Part shown: in pieces, positions 36,939-45,594 of the stretch | Numbering within the stretch: position 1 is the stretch's first letter | How the letters are laid out: each line of letters opens with the position of its first letter | Assembly (NCBI GenBank): GCA_903910555.1 | Contig: CAIVZZ010000009.1 | Coordinates: 1-45,737 of the forward strand | DNA: 45,737 nt | Direction: 5' to 3' | Origin: an uncultured Gemmatimonadota bacterium | GTDB taxonomy: Bacteria; Gemmatimonadota; Gemmatimonadetes; Gemmatimonadales; Gemmatimonadaceae | Made by a program: the position numbers and the translations under genes | Notes under the pieces: generated by a model | Seen by the model: only the letters and a program-made list of their open reading frames with translations | What the model was told of the DNA's origin: nothing | Database searches by the model: none

Positions 36939-38270
36939 TTGACGCAGCTCGCCGCACTCTCGCTGTGGATCGCGCTGCTGATGGCCGCGTGGTGCGTCAC
37001 GCTTGCGCTGCAGGGCGCATTCGTCGGACGCGGCTCGCTCATTGAGAGCGCGGCGCGCGGACTGCACGTTTCGTTCGCGTATACGGTGATTGCTGCCGCG
37101 GGGCTCATGACCGCGCTCTTGGGCGACGACTATTCATTGAAGTACGTCGCGATGCATTCCGGGCAAAACGTCGAGACCTTTTATAAGATCTGCGCGTTCT
37201 GGTCGGGTGGCGGCGGCGAACTGCTGCTCGCGGCGCTGATGCTCGCTGCGGTGGGATCGATTGCGGCCCGTGTTGCGTTGCGTCGCGATGCCGATCGTGC
37301 ACGCGCGGCATGGACCGTAGCGGCGATCGGATTGATGCTGGGGGTGCTCCTCGCGTGCGCCGTGTTCAGCGCCAACCCGCTCGCAGTGCTCCCGCGGACG
37401 CAGCAAGACGGTCGCGGACTCGATCCCATGCTGCGCAATCCGGCGATGATCGTACAGCCGCCGCTGATGCTGCTCGGCGCGGCGTGCACCGCGGTGTCTG
37501 CAGCGATCGCGATCGCCGCGTCGATGCGAAGCAGCTTCGACGCGCCGCTGTTCGCACGGCTGCGCGCGATGCTGACGATTTCGTGGGGGCATCTGTCCGC
37601 TGCATTTCTCGTTGGCGGCCACTGGGCTTATGTATCACCCGGCATCCGGGCACTTGGAGAAAAGAGTCCCGCTGTGGTTGCAGCGTTGGGCGCGTGGGCG
37701 CTGCTCACGATCGCTCTCGTCGCGTTCGAGTTTCGCCGCGGCGCGCGCGCGTCGTACACGGACGCCCATGTGATGCGGCGTCGCGCCGGCTATTTGGTCG
37801 GCGCGGCGGGCGCGGTGCTCTGCGCCGCGATGTTCGCGGCGCGTCCGCTCACAAAAAACTACGACGCGCAGATCGGCGACGGCCAGCTGTATCGTGCCCG
37901 GGATTCGTGGGGTCACGAATGGACCTTTGCGAGCCAGGGTGCGAGCCGGCTCGAACGGCAGGGTGACGATGTCACCGCCGTTGCCCTCCTTCCAATGCGC
38001 GACGGTGTGCGGCAGCCGTTTATCTCGAGCGAGAGCCGTCAGTATTTTACGGGCGGAGGCCTCGACGTTTTCGCCGCGGAGGCAGTGCCGGGAATTCGAA
38101 GCACCGTCGCGGAGGATGTGTTCGTCATGCTCTCCGACGCGGGCGAAGGGAGTTCGGTTCTCAGAATCAGTTTCCGGCCGCTCGTTGAACTCGGGTGGAC
38201 GGGCGGGGTACTTCTGGCACTTGCAGGAATGTTGCTCTTCTGGCCGCCGCGCGCGGAGATTGCGACATGA
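36939..38270 (+). CDS. Short CcmF-like cytochrome c biogenesis membrane protein lacking the WWD motif
   Basis: 443 residues from a TTG with AAGG just upstream. Multi-pass membrane protein (about ten hydrophobic helices). Segments line up with CcmF: ETFYKICAFWSGGGGELLLAALML (CcmF has YKxxALWxxxEGSLLLW), DPMLRNPAMIVQPPLMLLG (NPLLQDPxxxxHPPLLYLG) and the C-terminal EDVFVMLSDAGEGSSVLRISFRPLVELGWTGGVLLALAG. The heme-handling WGGWWFWDPVEN box of CcmF is absent, replaced around residue 208 by SWGHLSAAFLVGGHWAYVS, and about 200 residues are missing compared with normal CcmF. It may be a reduced or repurposed heme-handling subunit. The next gene encodes a CcmI-like peptide, which supports the family call. 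Confidence 0.72.
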   Translation: MTQLAALSLWIALLMAAWCVTLALQGAFVGRGSLIESAARGLHVSFAYTVIAAAGLMTALLGDDYSLKYVAMHSGQNVETFYKICAFWSGGGGELLLAALMLAAVGSIAARVALRRDADRARAAWTVAAIGLMLGVLLACAVFSANPLAVLPRTQQDGRGLDPMLRNPAMIVQPPLMLLGAACTAVSAAIAIAASMRSSFDAPLFARLRAMLTISWGHLSAAFLVGGHWAYVSPGIRALGEKSPAVVAALGAWALLTIALVAFEFRRGARASYTDAHVMRRRAGYLVGAAGAVLCAAMFAARPLTKNYDAQIGDGQLYRARDSWGHEWTFASQGASRLERQGDDVTAVALLPMRDGVRQPFISSESRQYFTGGGLDVFAAEAVPGIRSTVAEDVFVMLSDAGEGSSVLRISFRPLVELGWTGGVLLALAGMLLFWPPRAEIAT

Positions 38271-38437
38271 CGCCGTTGGCCATCGGAGCGCTGCTCGCTG
38301 TCGCCGCGATGGTGTGGGTGATCGCGCCGATCTTTAGTGAAGAGCCGGAAGTTCGCGCGCGAAGCCGCGCGCCGTCACAGGCTGAAGATGAAGCGGCCGA
38401 AGCCGCGATTCGCAGATGGAGAGAACCGAAAGCATGA
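38267..38437 (+). CDS. CcmI-like small membrane peptide
   Basis: 56 residues starting with the ATG that overlaps the previous stop (ATGA). One transmembrane helix (about residues 4-22, LAIGALLAVAAMVWVIAPIF) is followed by a charged tail (EEPEVRARSRAPSQAEDEAAEAAIRRW). The shape matches the N-terminal membrane anchor of CcmI or the short proteins found between cytochrome c maturation genes. Coupling to the CcmF-like gene supports this. Confidence 0.65.
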   Translation: MTPLAIGALLAVAAMVWVIAPIFSEEPEVRARSRAPSQAEDEAAEAAIRRWREPKA

Positions 38438-38444
38438 TCCGTTC

Positions 38445-39473
38445 ATGATGCGCTCAATGAGAATCGCGGTTGGCGTGGTGGTCGCCGCGCTTTGTGCGGC
38501 GGTGTCCGCAAGCGCGCAGGGCACGGGCGAGATTCGCGCGCGAGTCCTCGACGACGCCGGCGCGCCCGTGTCGGATGCGCAGATCGAGTTGAACCCGGGC
38601 TCGCGGCGTGCACTTTCGGAAAATGACGGCGGCTTTCTTTTCACGCAGGTGAAGGCCGGCGCGTACACGCTGCAGATCCGCCGGATTGGCTACCAACCCG
38701 TCACGATCCAGGTGACAGTGAGCGCCGGCGCACCGGCATCGCCGGCTGTCGCACTGGTCGCGATTCCGCGCGTGCTCGATTCGATTCGCGTTTTTGAAAA
38801 AGAGTATGGACTCCGCTACACCGGGACGGTGATCGACGAGCGCGGCGCGCCGATCGAGGGCGCGGTGGTCATGGTCCCCGGCAAGGCGCGCGAGCTGCGC
38901 ACCGATGCCAGCGGTCGATTTTCGGTGGACGGATTCCGCGTGGGCACCGTGCTCGCGCGCGTGCGAAAGATCGGCTACGCGCCGCAGCTGCACTCGCTGC
39001 AGATGATGAACTCGAAAATCGACAGCATCCGCATGAAGCCGCTCGCGCAGAACTTGTCGGCCGTCCAGATCAATGCGCAGAGCGGGTTCGGCAAAGACAC
39101 ATTTGCGTACCGCGATCTCGATGAGCGGCTGCGCTGGAAGGGCGAGAAGTCGTATGTCGTTTCGCGTCAGGAGTTCGACCAGCAGGGCACTACCGACCTC
39201 TCGAACGCGATTCGCTACTCGGTGACCGGCGGGAAATTCGGCGGCACGCTCTCGCATCCGATGCCCGACGGCTGCGTAATCATCAATGGCGAGCGCGCGC
39301 TGAGAGACTGGCCGCTGACGGCCTTCTATGCCGATGAAGTCGAAACGGTGGAAGTGTATCCGCCGAAATCGGACCCCTCCGGCTCTCTTGAGGCGCGCGG
39401 CTGCGATCCGAAGAAGCAGACCTACGTGATCTGGATGCGGTCGAACTCCAAGCGCTTCCCGCCGAACCCGTAG
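38445..39473 (+). CDS. Secreted protein with two carboxypeptidase-regulatory-like domains and plug-like end
   Basis: 342 residues with a signal peptide (VGVVVAALCAAVSASAQ). Two beta-sandwich modules follow: about residues 28-105 (EIRARVLDDAGAPVSDAQIEL ... FLFTQVKAGAYTLQIRRIGYQPV) and 125-200 (YTGTVIDERGAPIEGAVVMV ... RFSVDGFRVGTVLARVRKIGYAP). The C-terminus (DGCVIINGERALRDWPLTAFYADEVETVEVYPP) has the TonB-plug-like ending but no beta-barrel. A protein of the same type is cut by the IS at the right end of the window. It starts seven bases after the CcmI-like gene and ends the operon. Confidence 0.8.
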   Translation: MMRSMRIAVGVVVAALCAAVSASAQGTGEIRARVLDDAGAPVSDAQIELNPGSRRALSENDGGFLFTQVKAGAYTLQIRRIGYQPVTIQVTVSAGAPASPAVALVAIPRVLDSIRVFEKEYGLRYTGTVIDERGAPIEGAVVMVPGKARELRTDASGRFSVDGFRVGTVLARVRKIGYAPQLHSLQMMNSKIDSIRMKPLAQNLSAVQINAQSGFGKDTFAYRDLDERLRWKGEKSYVVSRQEFDQQGTTDLSNAIRYSVTGGKFGGTLSHPMPDGCVIINGERALRDWPLTAFYADEVETVEVYPPKSDPSGSLEARGCDPKKQTYVIWMRSNSKRFPPNP

Positions 39474-39485
39474 CCGGGTTGGCTG

Positions 39486-39827
39486 TCAGGGCTCGGTGAA
39501 CTTCGCCGGCTGCTCGAATGTTCCGTCGACGACTTCCACGAAGTTTCGCTCCTCGCGCAGAATGAAGCGCTTCTGCTGCGCCATCTCGAGGTTCTTGCTT
39601 CCCTCGGGATCGACTTTGATTCGCGCCTTGTAGCGCTCGTAGGCGGCGAGGCTCGCGAACGAGATCATCGCCCATCCGATGTCATTCGTTCCCTCGTAGG
39701 GCAGGAAGTATCCCACCAGGTGTCCTCCGCAGCGCGGAATGACGCGGCCCCACGTTTCGGCGTACGTCTTGAATGCGTCGCGCTGAAACGGGTCGATCTG
39801 ATAGCGAATCAGGCAGGCGATTGTCAT
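39486..39827 (-). CDS. NIPSNAP-family protein
   Basis: 113 residues: [57 protein letters not shown] is the compact alpha-beta barrel of NIPSNAP proteins, with the usual dimeric ferredoxin-like topology. The bacterial function is unsettled. It is divergent from an ArsR-type regulator, with 51 bases between the starts, so that regulator probably controls it. Confidence 0.85.
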   Translation of the reverse strand: MTIACLIRYQIDPFQRDAFKTYAETWGRVIPRCGGHLVGYFLPYEGTNDIGWAMISFASLAAYERYKARIKVDPEGSKNLEMAQQKRFILREERNFVEVVDGTFEQPAKFTEP

Positions 39828-39843
39828 GCCGAGAATATGCGGC

Positions 39844-39872
39844 TTGCCTGACGGACACGCTTCGTCTATGAT
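39844..39872 (+). promoter_or_regulatory. Promoter for a leaderless ArsR-type regulator transcript
   Basis: TTGCCT (39844-39849), 17 bases, and TATGAT (39867-39872). The predicted start, six to eight bases after the -10, falls on the A of ATG 39879, so the mRNA would have no leader. No ribosome site lies in the six bases before the ATG (CAAAGT). Confidence 0.6.
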
Positions 39873-39878
39873 CAAAGT

Positions 39879-40583
39879 ATGGATGTCAAAGAGCTGGATG
39901 AGGGCGCGGTCTCGAGAATTGCCGCCGCAATCGGCGAGCCGGCGAGAGCGCGGATGCTGTACGCGCTGCTCGACAATCGTGCGCGTACGAGCACGGAACT
40001 CGCGATGCTCGCCGACGTCAGCCCGTCCACGGCGAGTGTGCACCTCAGTCGCTTGAAAACAGAGCAACTGGTGCGCGTGCTCGTGCAGGGAAAGCATCGG
40101 TACTACAGCCTCGCGAGCCCCGACGTTGCCGGCGTGCTCGAAGGGCTCAGCGTGCTCGCCGGCGGATCGCGCGCCGAGTTCGTGCCGAACACGCCTAATC
40201 GGCTGCGCGCCGCGCGCAGCTGCTACGATCATCTCGCGGGTACGCTCGGCGTCCTTCTATATGATCGGTTCGAGTCGACCGGGCTGCTCGAGCCCGCGCC
40301 GCGCGGTCGCGATGATTCGCGCGAGCTCACGCCGAAAGGAGTGAAGCTGTTCGAAGCGATGGGCGTCGATGTGAACGAAGCCCGAGCGTCGCGCCGTCGC
40401 TTTGCGTTCGCGTGTCTGGATTGGAGCGAGCGTCGCGCGCACCTCGGCGGCGCGATCGGCGCGGCGTTTCTCGGTGCCGCGCTGAAGAAGCGGTGGTTCT
40501 CTTCAGTGCGTGACAGCAGGGCAATTGTGGTGACCGCGCTCGGATCCCGCGAACTGGCGGCGCGCTTTGGAATCCGCGTTTAG
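39879..40583 (+). CDS. ArsR-type winged-helix regulator with a C-terminal domain
   Basis: 234 residues. The N-terminal 90 residues form a winged helix of ArsR type ([53 protein letters not shown], wing [13 protein letters not shown]). The C-terminal half (about 105-234) contains the conserved [22 protein letters not shown] and [15 protein letters not shown] found in a subset of ArsR proteins whose signal is unknown. No metal-binding Cys pair of the classical ArsR/SmtB type is seen. It is divergent from the NIPSNAP gene and is predicted to regulate it and itself. Confidence 0.88.
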   Translation: MDVKELDEGAVSRIAAAIGEPARARMLYALLDNRARTSTELAMLADVSPSTASVHLSRLKTEQLVRVLVQGKHRYYSLASPDVAGVLEGLSVLAGGSRAEFVPNTPNRLRAARSCYDHLAGTLGVLLYDRFESTGLLEPAPRGRDDSRELTPKGVKLFEAMGVDVNEARASRRRFAFACLDWSERRAHLGGAIGAAFLGAALKKRWFSSVRDSRAIVVTALGSRELAARFGIRV

Positions 40584-40622
40584 CACAACGCACAACTCTA
40601 TTTCTCTCACTCTTTGATCTAA

Positions 40623-40901
40623 ATGCGCGACAAGCAGCCACCCCTTGAGCTCTCCGACAAAGCCCGCACACAGGCGATCACCTCGATCCGCCGCTATTTC
40701 GACGAGAACATGGACGAGAAGATCGGCGATCTAAAGGCCGCGCTCTTTCTCGACTACATATTGGCCGAGCATGGGCCGGCGATCTACAACCAGGCAATCG
40801 CAGACGCGCGGAAGTTTTTTGAGGAGAGGTCAGCGGACCTCGGCGCTGTGGGATATCACGCCGAGTTTCCGTACTGGGTAGCCGCGAAGAAGGCCCGCTG
40901 A
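40623..40901 (+). CDS. DUF2164 protein
   Basis: 92 residues. The core LSDKARTQAITSIRRYFDENMDEKIGDLKAALFLDYILAEHGPAIYNQAIADARKFFEER is typical of DUF2164, a small helical family with no assigned function. It follows the ArsR gene by 39 bases on the same strand and ends 12 bases before the stop of the opposing propeller-like gene. Confidence 0.85.
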   Translation: MRDKQPPLELSDKARTQAITSIRRYFDENMDEKIGDLKAALFLDYILAEHGPAIYNQAIADARKFFEERSADLGAVGYHAEFPYWVAAKKAR

Positions 40902-40913
40902 CGCGTCGAGCGT

Positions 40914-42842
40914 TTAGTGGAGCGGAACGCGGGCTATTCGAGAATCGTTATACGCGACGTACACGACGCCCTTGCCGAATCCGAGCAGGCGCTGGCCGGT
41001 CGGAAAATGCACGAGCTCGCGGATTTTTCCGTCGGGGCCGATGACGTAGTAGCCGTCGGCCGTCCCCGGAGAAATAATTTTTGCGGGGAGCCAGATCGTT
41101 CCGTCGGACGCAGCCCTCGCGCCGCGCGTCGCGAACGGTGGTTTGAACCGCGGAAAGCTGTCGGGGTCGAGGCGTACGATCGTCATCATCGATGACACGG
41201 CCATGTTCTTCATCACTGAATCGGACCTGTGCGCCAGATTCATAAACACAACTTTGTCTGAGTCGGTCACCGCATGTCGCGCGTACGGAATCGGCGGCGT
41301 CGACCGGACCTTGCCGTCCGGTGCGATCCAGTCGATGTGCAGGTCCGCGCCGCGCACGATCGCGAGTGTTCCATCCGGCATCATCACCCAATCGTCGATC
41401 GTCGGAAACGGCGTCGCCTTGGTGCGCGCGTTCATTTTGCCCGGCGTCGATGGGTTCGCGTCCATTAGCGTGGTCGTCCCCGCTACACGTACGTGCGCGA
41501 CGGGAATGGTACCGCCCGTCTTCGAGTCGAACGCGACGAGCGCGAGCGAATCGGGGCTTCCAGCCTCCATTCCCGAAGCGGTCTGACGCATGATCTGCTC
41601 TGCTGGCTGAAATATCAGCCGCCCCACACGATCAACGGCGATGCCGCTGATCGCGGCAAGCGCAGAATATCCGCCCGGCATGGGTCTCGTGCCAATCACC
41701 TTTCCGGTCGGATCAATGACGAGCATGTCGCTGCGGCCATTGTCGAGCACAAGTGTGGTATCCGCAACCGCTGCAAAAAGCGATTCGGGCTGGCGATAGT
41801 CAGTTGCGCCGGTTCCCGCGTGGCCGATCAGCGTGGCCTTCGCGAGCTTCGCGTCGAACAGGACGATACGCGCCGTTGGCGACTCCGGGCCGCCGAATGC
41901 CGAATCGAGCATTGCCTGGCCACGCCCGTTGCGCCCACAGCGCGCGTTCATCGCGTTCACCGCGTTCGTCATAATCGAACGCATCATTCCGTTCATAGGC
42001 CCACGCTGCACGACGAGCACCCGGCCGTCGCTCAGCTCACGCACCGACGCAATGTTCCAAAACGGTTCGCTCGCGATCACTGACGGAGCGCCGAATGTTC
42101 GCTCAGGTGTCGACCCCGCCGCGTGTGCGACGGGCGGCGTCGCAGTAGCTGCGGCGTTGGGAGCCGCGGGCGCAACCGGACAAGGCGCCGCCGACGCAGC
42201 CGCACCGTCGCGGGTGATGATCCAATTGAGCGCCGGATTCGTACCACCCGTCACATCACCGTTCTTCGCGACCGCAAAGCGCAGTTCCTCGCGCGCGTTC
42301 GCGCGCATGCATCCCATGCAGACGATCACCACAGGATCCGAACTGATCCGCCTGACCGTCAGCATGCCATCGCCGCCGTTCCGAATATTGATAAAGCGGA
42401 TCGTCGTGCTGTCTCCCGCCGCGGGATGCGTCGCGCGCACGAGCTGCTCCATCATCGCGATCGAAGTGCCGATCGTCGGATAGCCATTCGTCGGCCCCAT
42501 GCGCAGCGCGGCTCCCTTCGCCGCGGGATCCGCACGCGCCGCCGACATCGCGTCATTGTCGAATACAATGATTCCCGAAAACATCATCGGCGAATCGTCG
42601 ACAGTCTTCACGCGCGACGCCGATCCGTCCGGCCGCAGCGTCAGATCGTAGTTCACATGAATCGCCTGTTGGCCCTGCGTGACACGCAGATCGCCGGTAA
42701 GCGAGTTCGTACGCGCCGTAAATCGTTCAACGGCGACGGTGTCGAGTCCGTTTGTAACGACGAACGTCGAGGGAGTCGCGGCTTGCGCATGTGCACGAGC
42801 AGCCGTGACGGCGAGGCATAGGACGCACAAGATTTTATGGTG
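40914..42842 (-). CDS. Secreted beta-propeller-like protein
   Basis: 642 residues from the ATG of MHHKILCVLCLAVTAARAHAQ, with a signal peptide (a start six codons upstream, at 42860, is possible). The N-terminal about 200 residues are a beta-rich module of unknown family with a lone CMGCMRAN cysteine pair. A low-complexity Ala/Pro linker (APCPVAPAAPNAAATATPP) follows. The C-terminal about 380 residues have repeating blade-like units (ARIVLFDAKLAKATLIGHAG; DMLVIDPTGKVIGTRPMPGG; HIDWIAPDGKVRSTPPIPYA; GYYVIGPDGKIRELVHFPTG), as in six-bladed propellers of the NHL or TolB kind. It is a probable periplasmic binding protein. Confidence 0.78.
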   Translation of the reverse strand, partial: HHKILCVLCLAVTAARAHAQAATPSTFVVTNGLDTVAVERFTARTNSLTGDLRVTQGQQAIHVNYDLTLRPDGSASRVKTVDDSPMMFSGIIVFDNDAMSAARADPAAKGAALRMGPTNGYPTIGTSIAMMEQLVRATHPAAGDSTTIRFINIRNGGDGMLTVRRISSDPVVIVCMGCMRANAREELRFAVAKNGDVTGGTNPALNWIITRDGAAASAAPCPVAPAAPNAAATATPPVAHAAGSTPERTFGAPSVIASEPFWNIASVRELSDGRVLVVQRGPMNGMMRSIMTNAVNAMNARCGRNGRGQAMLDSAFGGPESPTARIVLFDAKLAKATLIGHAGTGATDYRQPESLFAAVADTTLVLDNGRSDMLVIDPTGKVIGTRPMPGGYSALAAISGIAVDRVGRLIFQPAEQIMRQTASGMEAGSPDSLALVAFDSKTGGTIPVAHVRVAGTTTLMDANPSTPGKMNARTKATPFPTIDDWVMMPDGTLAIVRGADLHIDWIAPDGKVRSTPPIPYARHAVTDSDKVVFMNLAHRSDSVMKNMAVSSMMTIVRLDPDSFPRFKPPFATRGARAASDGTIWLPAKIISPGTADGYYVIGPDGKIRELVHFPTGQRLLGFGKGVVYVAYNDSRIARVPLH

Positions 42843-42885
42843 CATCAACAGAATAAGCATCCAATAGTCGCGGAGCGCGAGTCGC

Positions 42886-42921
42886 GTAACGCATTTGCGC
42901 CACCCGTGATAACGGGTTACT
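42886..42921. promoter_or_regulatory. Inverted repeat between divergent propeller-like and diguanylate cyclase genes
   Basis: CCCGT (42903-42907) and ACGGG (42912-42916) flank GATA, and an outer GTAAC/GTTAC pair (about 42886 and 42916-42920) extends it. The 107-base region between starts could host an operator. The evidence is symmetry alone. Confidence 0.3.
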
Positions 42922-42949
42922 TAGCACAGCCTCTTCCGTCCTCTATGCA

Positions 42950-44692
42950 ATGACCCGGAAACTCCCCGCTATCGTGCTCGTCGCAACGCTCGCGCTCGCC
43001 GCATGCGAAGGTTCGCATACCGACGGCGTGCGCTCGATCGCCGGCTCGTGGGCCTTTCATCCGGGCGACGATACCAGCTGGGCATCGGCAAAATTCAACG
43101 ACTCCGCGTGGACGCATCTCCAAGTCCCCGGCAGCTGGGGCCGCCAGGGTCAGCAAGATGTGTCCGGCATCGCGTGGTATCGGCTCCGCGTCAGCCCAAC
43201 GTGGCCCACGGATCAACCACTCGGCGTCACGATCGGAAAAGTTCACGCCGCGTACGAGCTCTATGCCGATGGAGTGAAAGTCGGCGGCGTCGGTCAGCTC
43301 CCGCCGAATCCCGAGCAGGTCTACGATCGCCACGCGACATACATCATTCCTTTCAACGCGTCGCGGCAGTCGATCACGCTCGCGCTGCGCGTGTGGCGAC
43401 CGGAGAATCGGCACCCTGGTGAAGCCGGGCCGACGGGCGGCCCGTTCGAAATCGGACCGCTCGCAACGCTGCTCGAGCGCGCGAAACTTCTTGAAGTCGA
43501 CCGGCTCGTCTTCTTCTGCGTGTTCATGGCCGTCGCGATCTATCTGCTCGGCCTCTGGCTGCTCCGTCCGAAATCCAAAGAGTACGGATACTTCGCAGTA
43601 GTCGCGCTCTGCGCGGCGACGTACGTCTTCTTGCTGACGCAGTGGAAGTACACACTCACGTCAGACTTCGTCTTTCTGAAGAAGACGGAGCACATGATGC
43701 TGTACCTCACGCCGATTTTCCTCACGGAGTTCCTCGGCGAATTCCTCGGACGGCCGCGAAATGTGTGGGTTCGCGCCGGAGAAATTGCGTTTGCCGTTGG
43801 CGGGCTCGCGGTGCTGCTCTCTCCGGGATTGGAATTCGCGCTCTGGCTTCTGCCGTTTCTCGAGGGGTATTCGTTCATCTGCGGAATCGTCGCCCTCGCC
43901 ATGCTCGGCTGGTGGTGGCACAAAGGCGATCACAACGCCGGCGTGGTGGGGAGCGGAGTGCTCGCGATGGTCATCGCGATGACGCACGACGCGTTTGTCG
44001 ATCGTGGATTGATTGTCGGGCCGAGGTTTGCGGCGTATGGGTTCGTTGCGATGGTGACGGGGCTCGCGCTGCTGCTTGGCGTTCGCTTTCATCGCGCCGT
44101 AGAGGGAATCGCGAACATGTCGCGCGAACTCGAGGGCCGCGTGAAGCAGCGGACCACCGAACTCGCCGATGCATACAGCAGGATGGAGGAACTCGCGCTT
44201 CACGATCCTCTCACGAATCTGCTAAATCGCCGCGCGATCACCGAGCGGGCGTCAGCTGGATTGTCGCTCGCGCATCGCAGGAAAGCTGCGTACAGCGTCG
44301 CGCTGATCGATATCGATCATTTCAAGGCGATCAACGACACGCACGGGCACGAGGCGGGTGATCGTGTGCTCGTAGCAGTTTCTGAGGCGCTTGGCACCAC
44401 GGCGCGTGTGTCGGATGATGTTGCGCGGTGGGGCGGGGAAGAATTTCTCGTCCTGCTGCCGGATGCGGACAAAGCGGCGTCGCTGCTTGCGGCAGAGCGG
44501 CTGCGCGCGGCGATCGCGTCGATGATTATCGGTGCGAACGCGCTTCGCGTTGCGGCGACAGTCAGCGTTGGAGTCGCAACTTCAGATGGAACGTCGGAGC
44601 AGACGACGCCGTTTGAGGAACTCGTGCGCCGGTCGGACGAGGCGCTCTATCGCGCGAAGGAATCCGGGCGGAATCGGGTGAGCGCCGCGTAG
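42950..44692 (+). CDS. Lipoprotein-type membrane diguanylate cyclase
   Basis: 580 residues. A lipobox (LALAAC, Cys 19) ends the signal. Residues about 25-165 resemble a jelly-roll ligand-binding module of the GH2-N or 7TMR-DISM extracellular kind (SWAFHPGDDTSWASAKFNDSAWTHLQVPGSWG). Seven or so transmembrane helices lie at about 185-390, then a coiled coil (SRELEGRVKQRTTELADAYSRM) and a GGDEF domain at about 420-575. The active loop is RWGGEEFLVLLP, with DIDHFKAINDTHGHEAGDRVL, so c-di-GMP synthesis from GTP is expected. No RxxD inhibitory site stands clearly before the GGEEF. An extracytoplasmic ligand probably controls it. The C-terminal gene end converges with the SdpI-like gene. Confidence 0.85.
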   Translation: MTRKLPAIVLVATLALAACEGSHTDGVRSIAGSWAFHPGDDTSWASAKFNDSAWTHLQVPGSWGRQGQQDVSGIAWYRLRVSPTWPTDQPLGVTIGKVHAAYELYADGVKVGGVGQLPPNPEQVYDRHATYIIPFNASRQSITLALRVWRPENRHPGEAGPTGGPFEIGPLATLLERAKLLEVDRLVFFCVFMAVAIYLLGLWLLRPKSKEYGYFAVVALCAATYVFLLTQWKYTLTSDFVFLKKTEHMMLYLTPIFLTEFLGEFLGRPRNVWVRAGEIAFAVGGLAVLLSPGLEFALWLLPFLEGYSFICGIVALAMLGWWWHKGDHNAGVVGSGVLAMVIAMTHDAFVDRGLIVGPRFAAYGFVAMVTGLALLLGVRFHRAVEGIANMSRELEGRVKQRTTELADAYSRMEELALHDPLTNLLNRRAITERASAGLSLAHRRKAAYSVALIDIDHFKAINDTHGHEAGDRVLVAVSEALGTTARVSDDVARWGGEEFLVLLPDADKAASLLAAERLRAAIASMIIGANALRVAATVSVGVATSDGTSEQTTPFEELVRRSDEALYRAKESGRNRVSAA

Positions 44693-44708
44693 CGAGGCCG
44701 CGGCGGCG

Positions 44709-45335
44709 TCAGCTTTCTGAGAACGCCGACGTCCCGAACGAACCGATCACCGTGAGTACGACGCTGCCAATCGCGACGCGCTCCATCCACACGCCGGGCA
44801 TCGCAGCGAGCGCAATCCAGAGCACGCCGGACGCGACCATCAGGTACCCGGCAATGCGATGGGTACGCGCCCAATTCGCGTCGCTCGTCTCGCTCCATGG
44901 CGTTCTGATTCCCACCCAGGAGTTCGCTCTGAGACGCGGCAGGACATTGCCGATGCATATGAGAAATACGCCGAGGAACGCCGGTCCGACGCGCTGGATA
45001 GGGATTGAATAGCCGAGTGCAGATGCGAGGGTGACGGCGTGAACCGCAAAAGCCAATCCCACCGCGGCGATTGAAATGATGTTGTAGCTCGGCGAGAACT
45101 TTTTGTAGTCATCGTTGAGCAGGTCGGCGCGCGGCAGCATCCGAAAGAGCACGGTGAACACGAGCATCATCGCCGGCAGCATGAACGCGCCGAATGGACG
45201 ATCGGCCCATCCATTTGGCTCTCCGTCCATCCCCCAGTGAATCACGATGCGATCGGGCAGCTGCGAGTAGAGCGCAATCGAGAGCCCGAATGCGATAACG
45301 GTGAGAATTGTCGGAATCCATTTTCGCATGGTCAT
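44709..45335 (-). CDS. DUF1648/SdpI-family membrane protein
   Basis: 208 residues from the ATG of MTMRKWIPTIL. Six hydrophobic helices. The start (LPDRIVIHWGMDGEPNGWADRPFGAFMLP) is the DUF1648 motif, and the C-terminal half (FLICIGNVLPRLRANSWVGIRTPWSETSDANWARTHRIAGYLM) is the SdpI family core. SdpI in Bacillus gives immunity to the SDP toxin and controls its own operon by sequestering a repressor; no toxin gene is seen here, so immunity is only a family-level idea. A TATACT (complement of 45344-45349) just before the start could make the transcript nearly leaderless. Confidence 0.88.
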   Translation of the reverse strand: MTMRKWIPTILTVIAFGLSIALYSQLPDRIVIHWGMDGEPNGWADRPFGAFMLPAMMLVFTVLFRMLPRADLLNDDYKKFSPSYNIISIAAVGLAFAVHAVTLASALGYSIPIQRVGPAFLGVFLICIGNVLPRLRANSWVGIRTPWSETSDANWARTHRIAGYLMVASGVLWIALAAMPGVWMERVAIGSVVLTVIGSFGTSAFSES

Positions 45336-45370
45336 CTCATGCAAGTATAGGCGCCGTGGAACAGGGACGG

Positions 45371-45412
45371 GCGAAGCATGAGGGGCGACTTGGCGAGGAG
45401 TGAGGGGCGACG
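45371..45412 (+). repeat. Dispersed repeat (copy 2 of 2), before the SdpI-like gene
   Basis: The 21 bases 45371-45391 are identical to those at the sbcC 3' end (14405-14425) and are followed by GGAGTGAGGGGCGAC phrases like those of the 943-1151 element. It lies between the SdpI-like gene start and the stop of the truncated plug-domain gene. Confidence 0.75.
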
Positions 45413-45415
45413 CGA

Positions 45416-45594
45416 TTATTTCGTCCAGACCAGGACGAGTCCACACGAGCTCGCCTTGTATTGCACCGGAGCCGCGGCACCCGAAGCGTAGACCTCGATT
45501 CCATGAATCGCCGCTGGCGAGATATCATCGAGTTGTGAGCCGAATTGACTGCCATTGAGATAGATCGCGGGTCCGCAGAGGCCGCCGGTCGTGG
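45416..45594 (-). pseudogene. C-terminal remnant of a plug-domain/regulatory-like protein, cut by the IS
   Basis: The minus strand reads about 58 codons to a TAA at 45418-45416. The protein (CGPAIYLNGSQFGSQLDDIS, then IHGIEVYASGAAAPVQYK) is the TonB-plug-like C-terminus seen at the end of the 38445 gene (DGCVIINGERALRDW, VETVEVYPP). The reading frame stops being homologous at 45594, where the IS terminal repeat TGAGAAGTGG starts, so the IS replaced the N-terminal part. It is likely non-functional unless the missing half lies beyond the IS. Confidence 0.75.
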
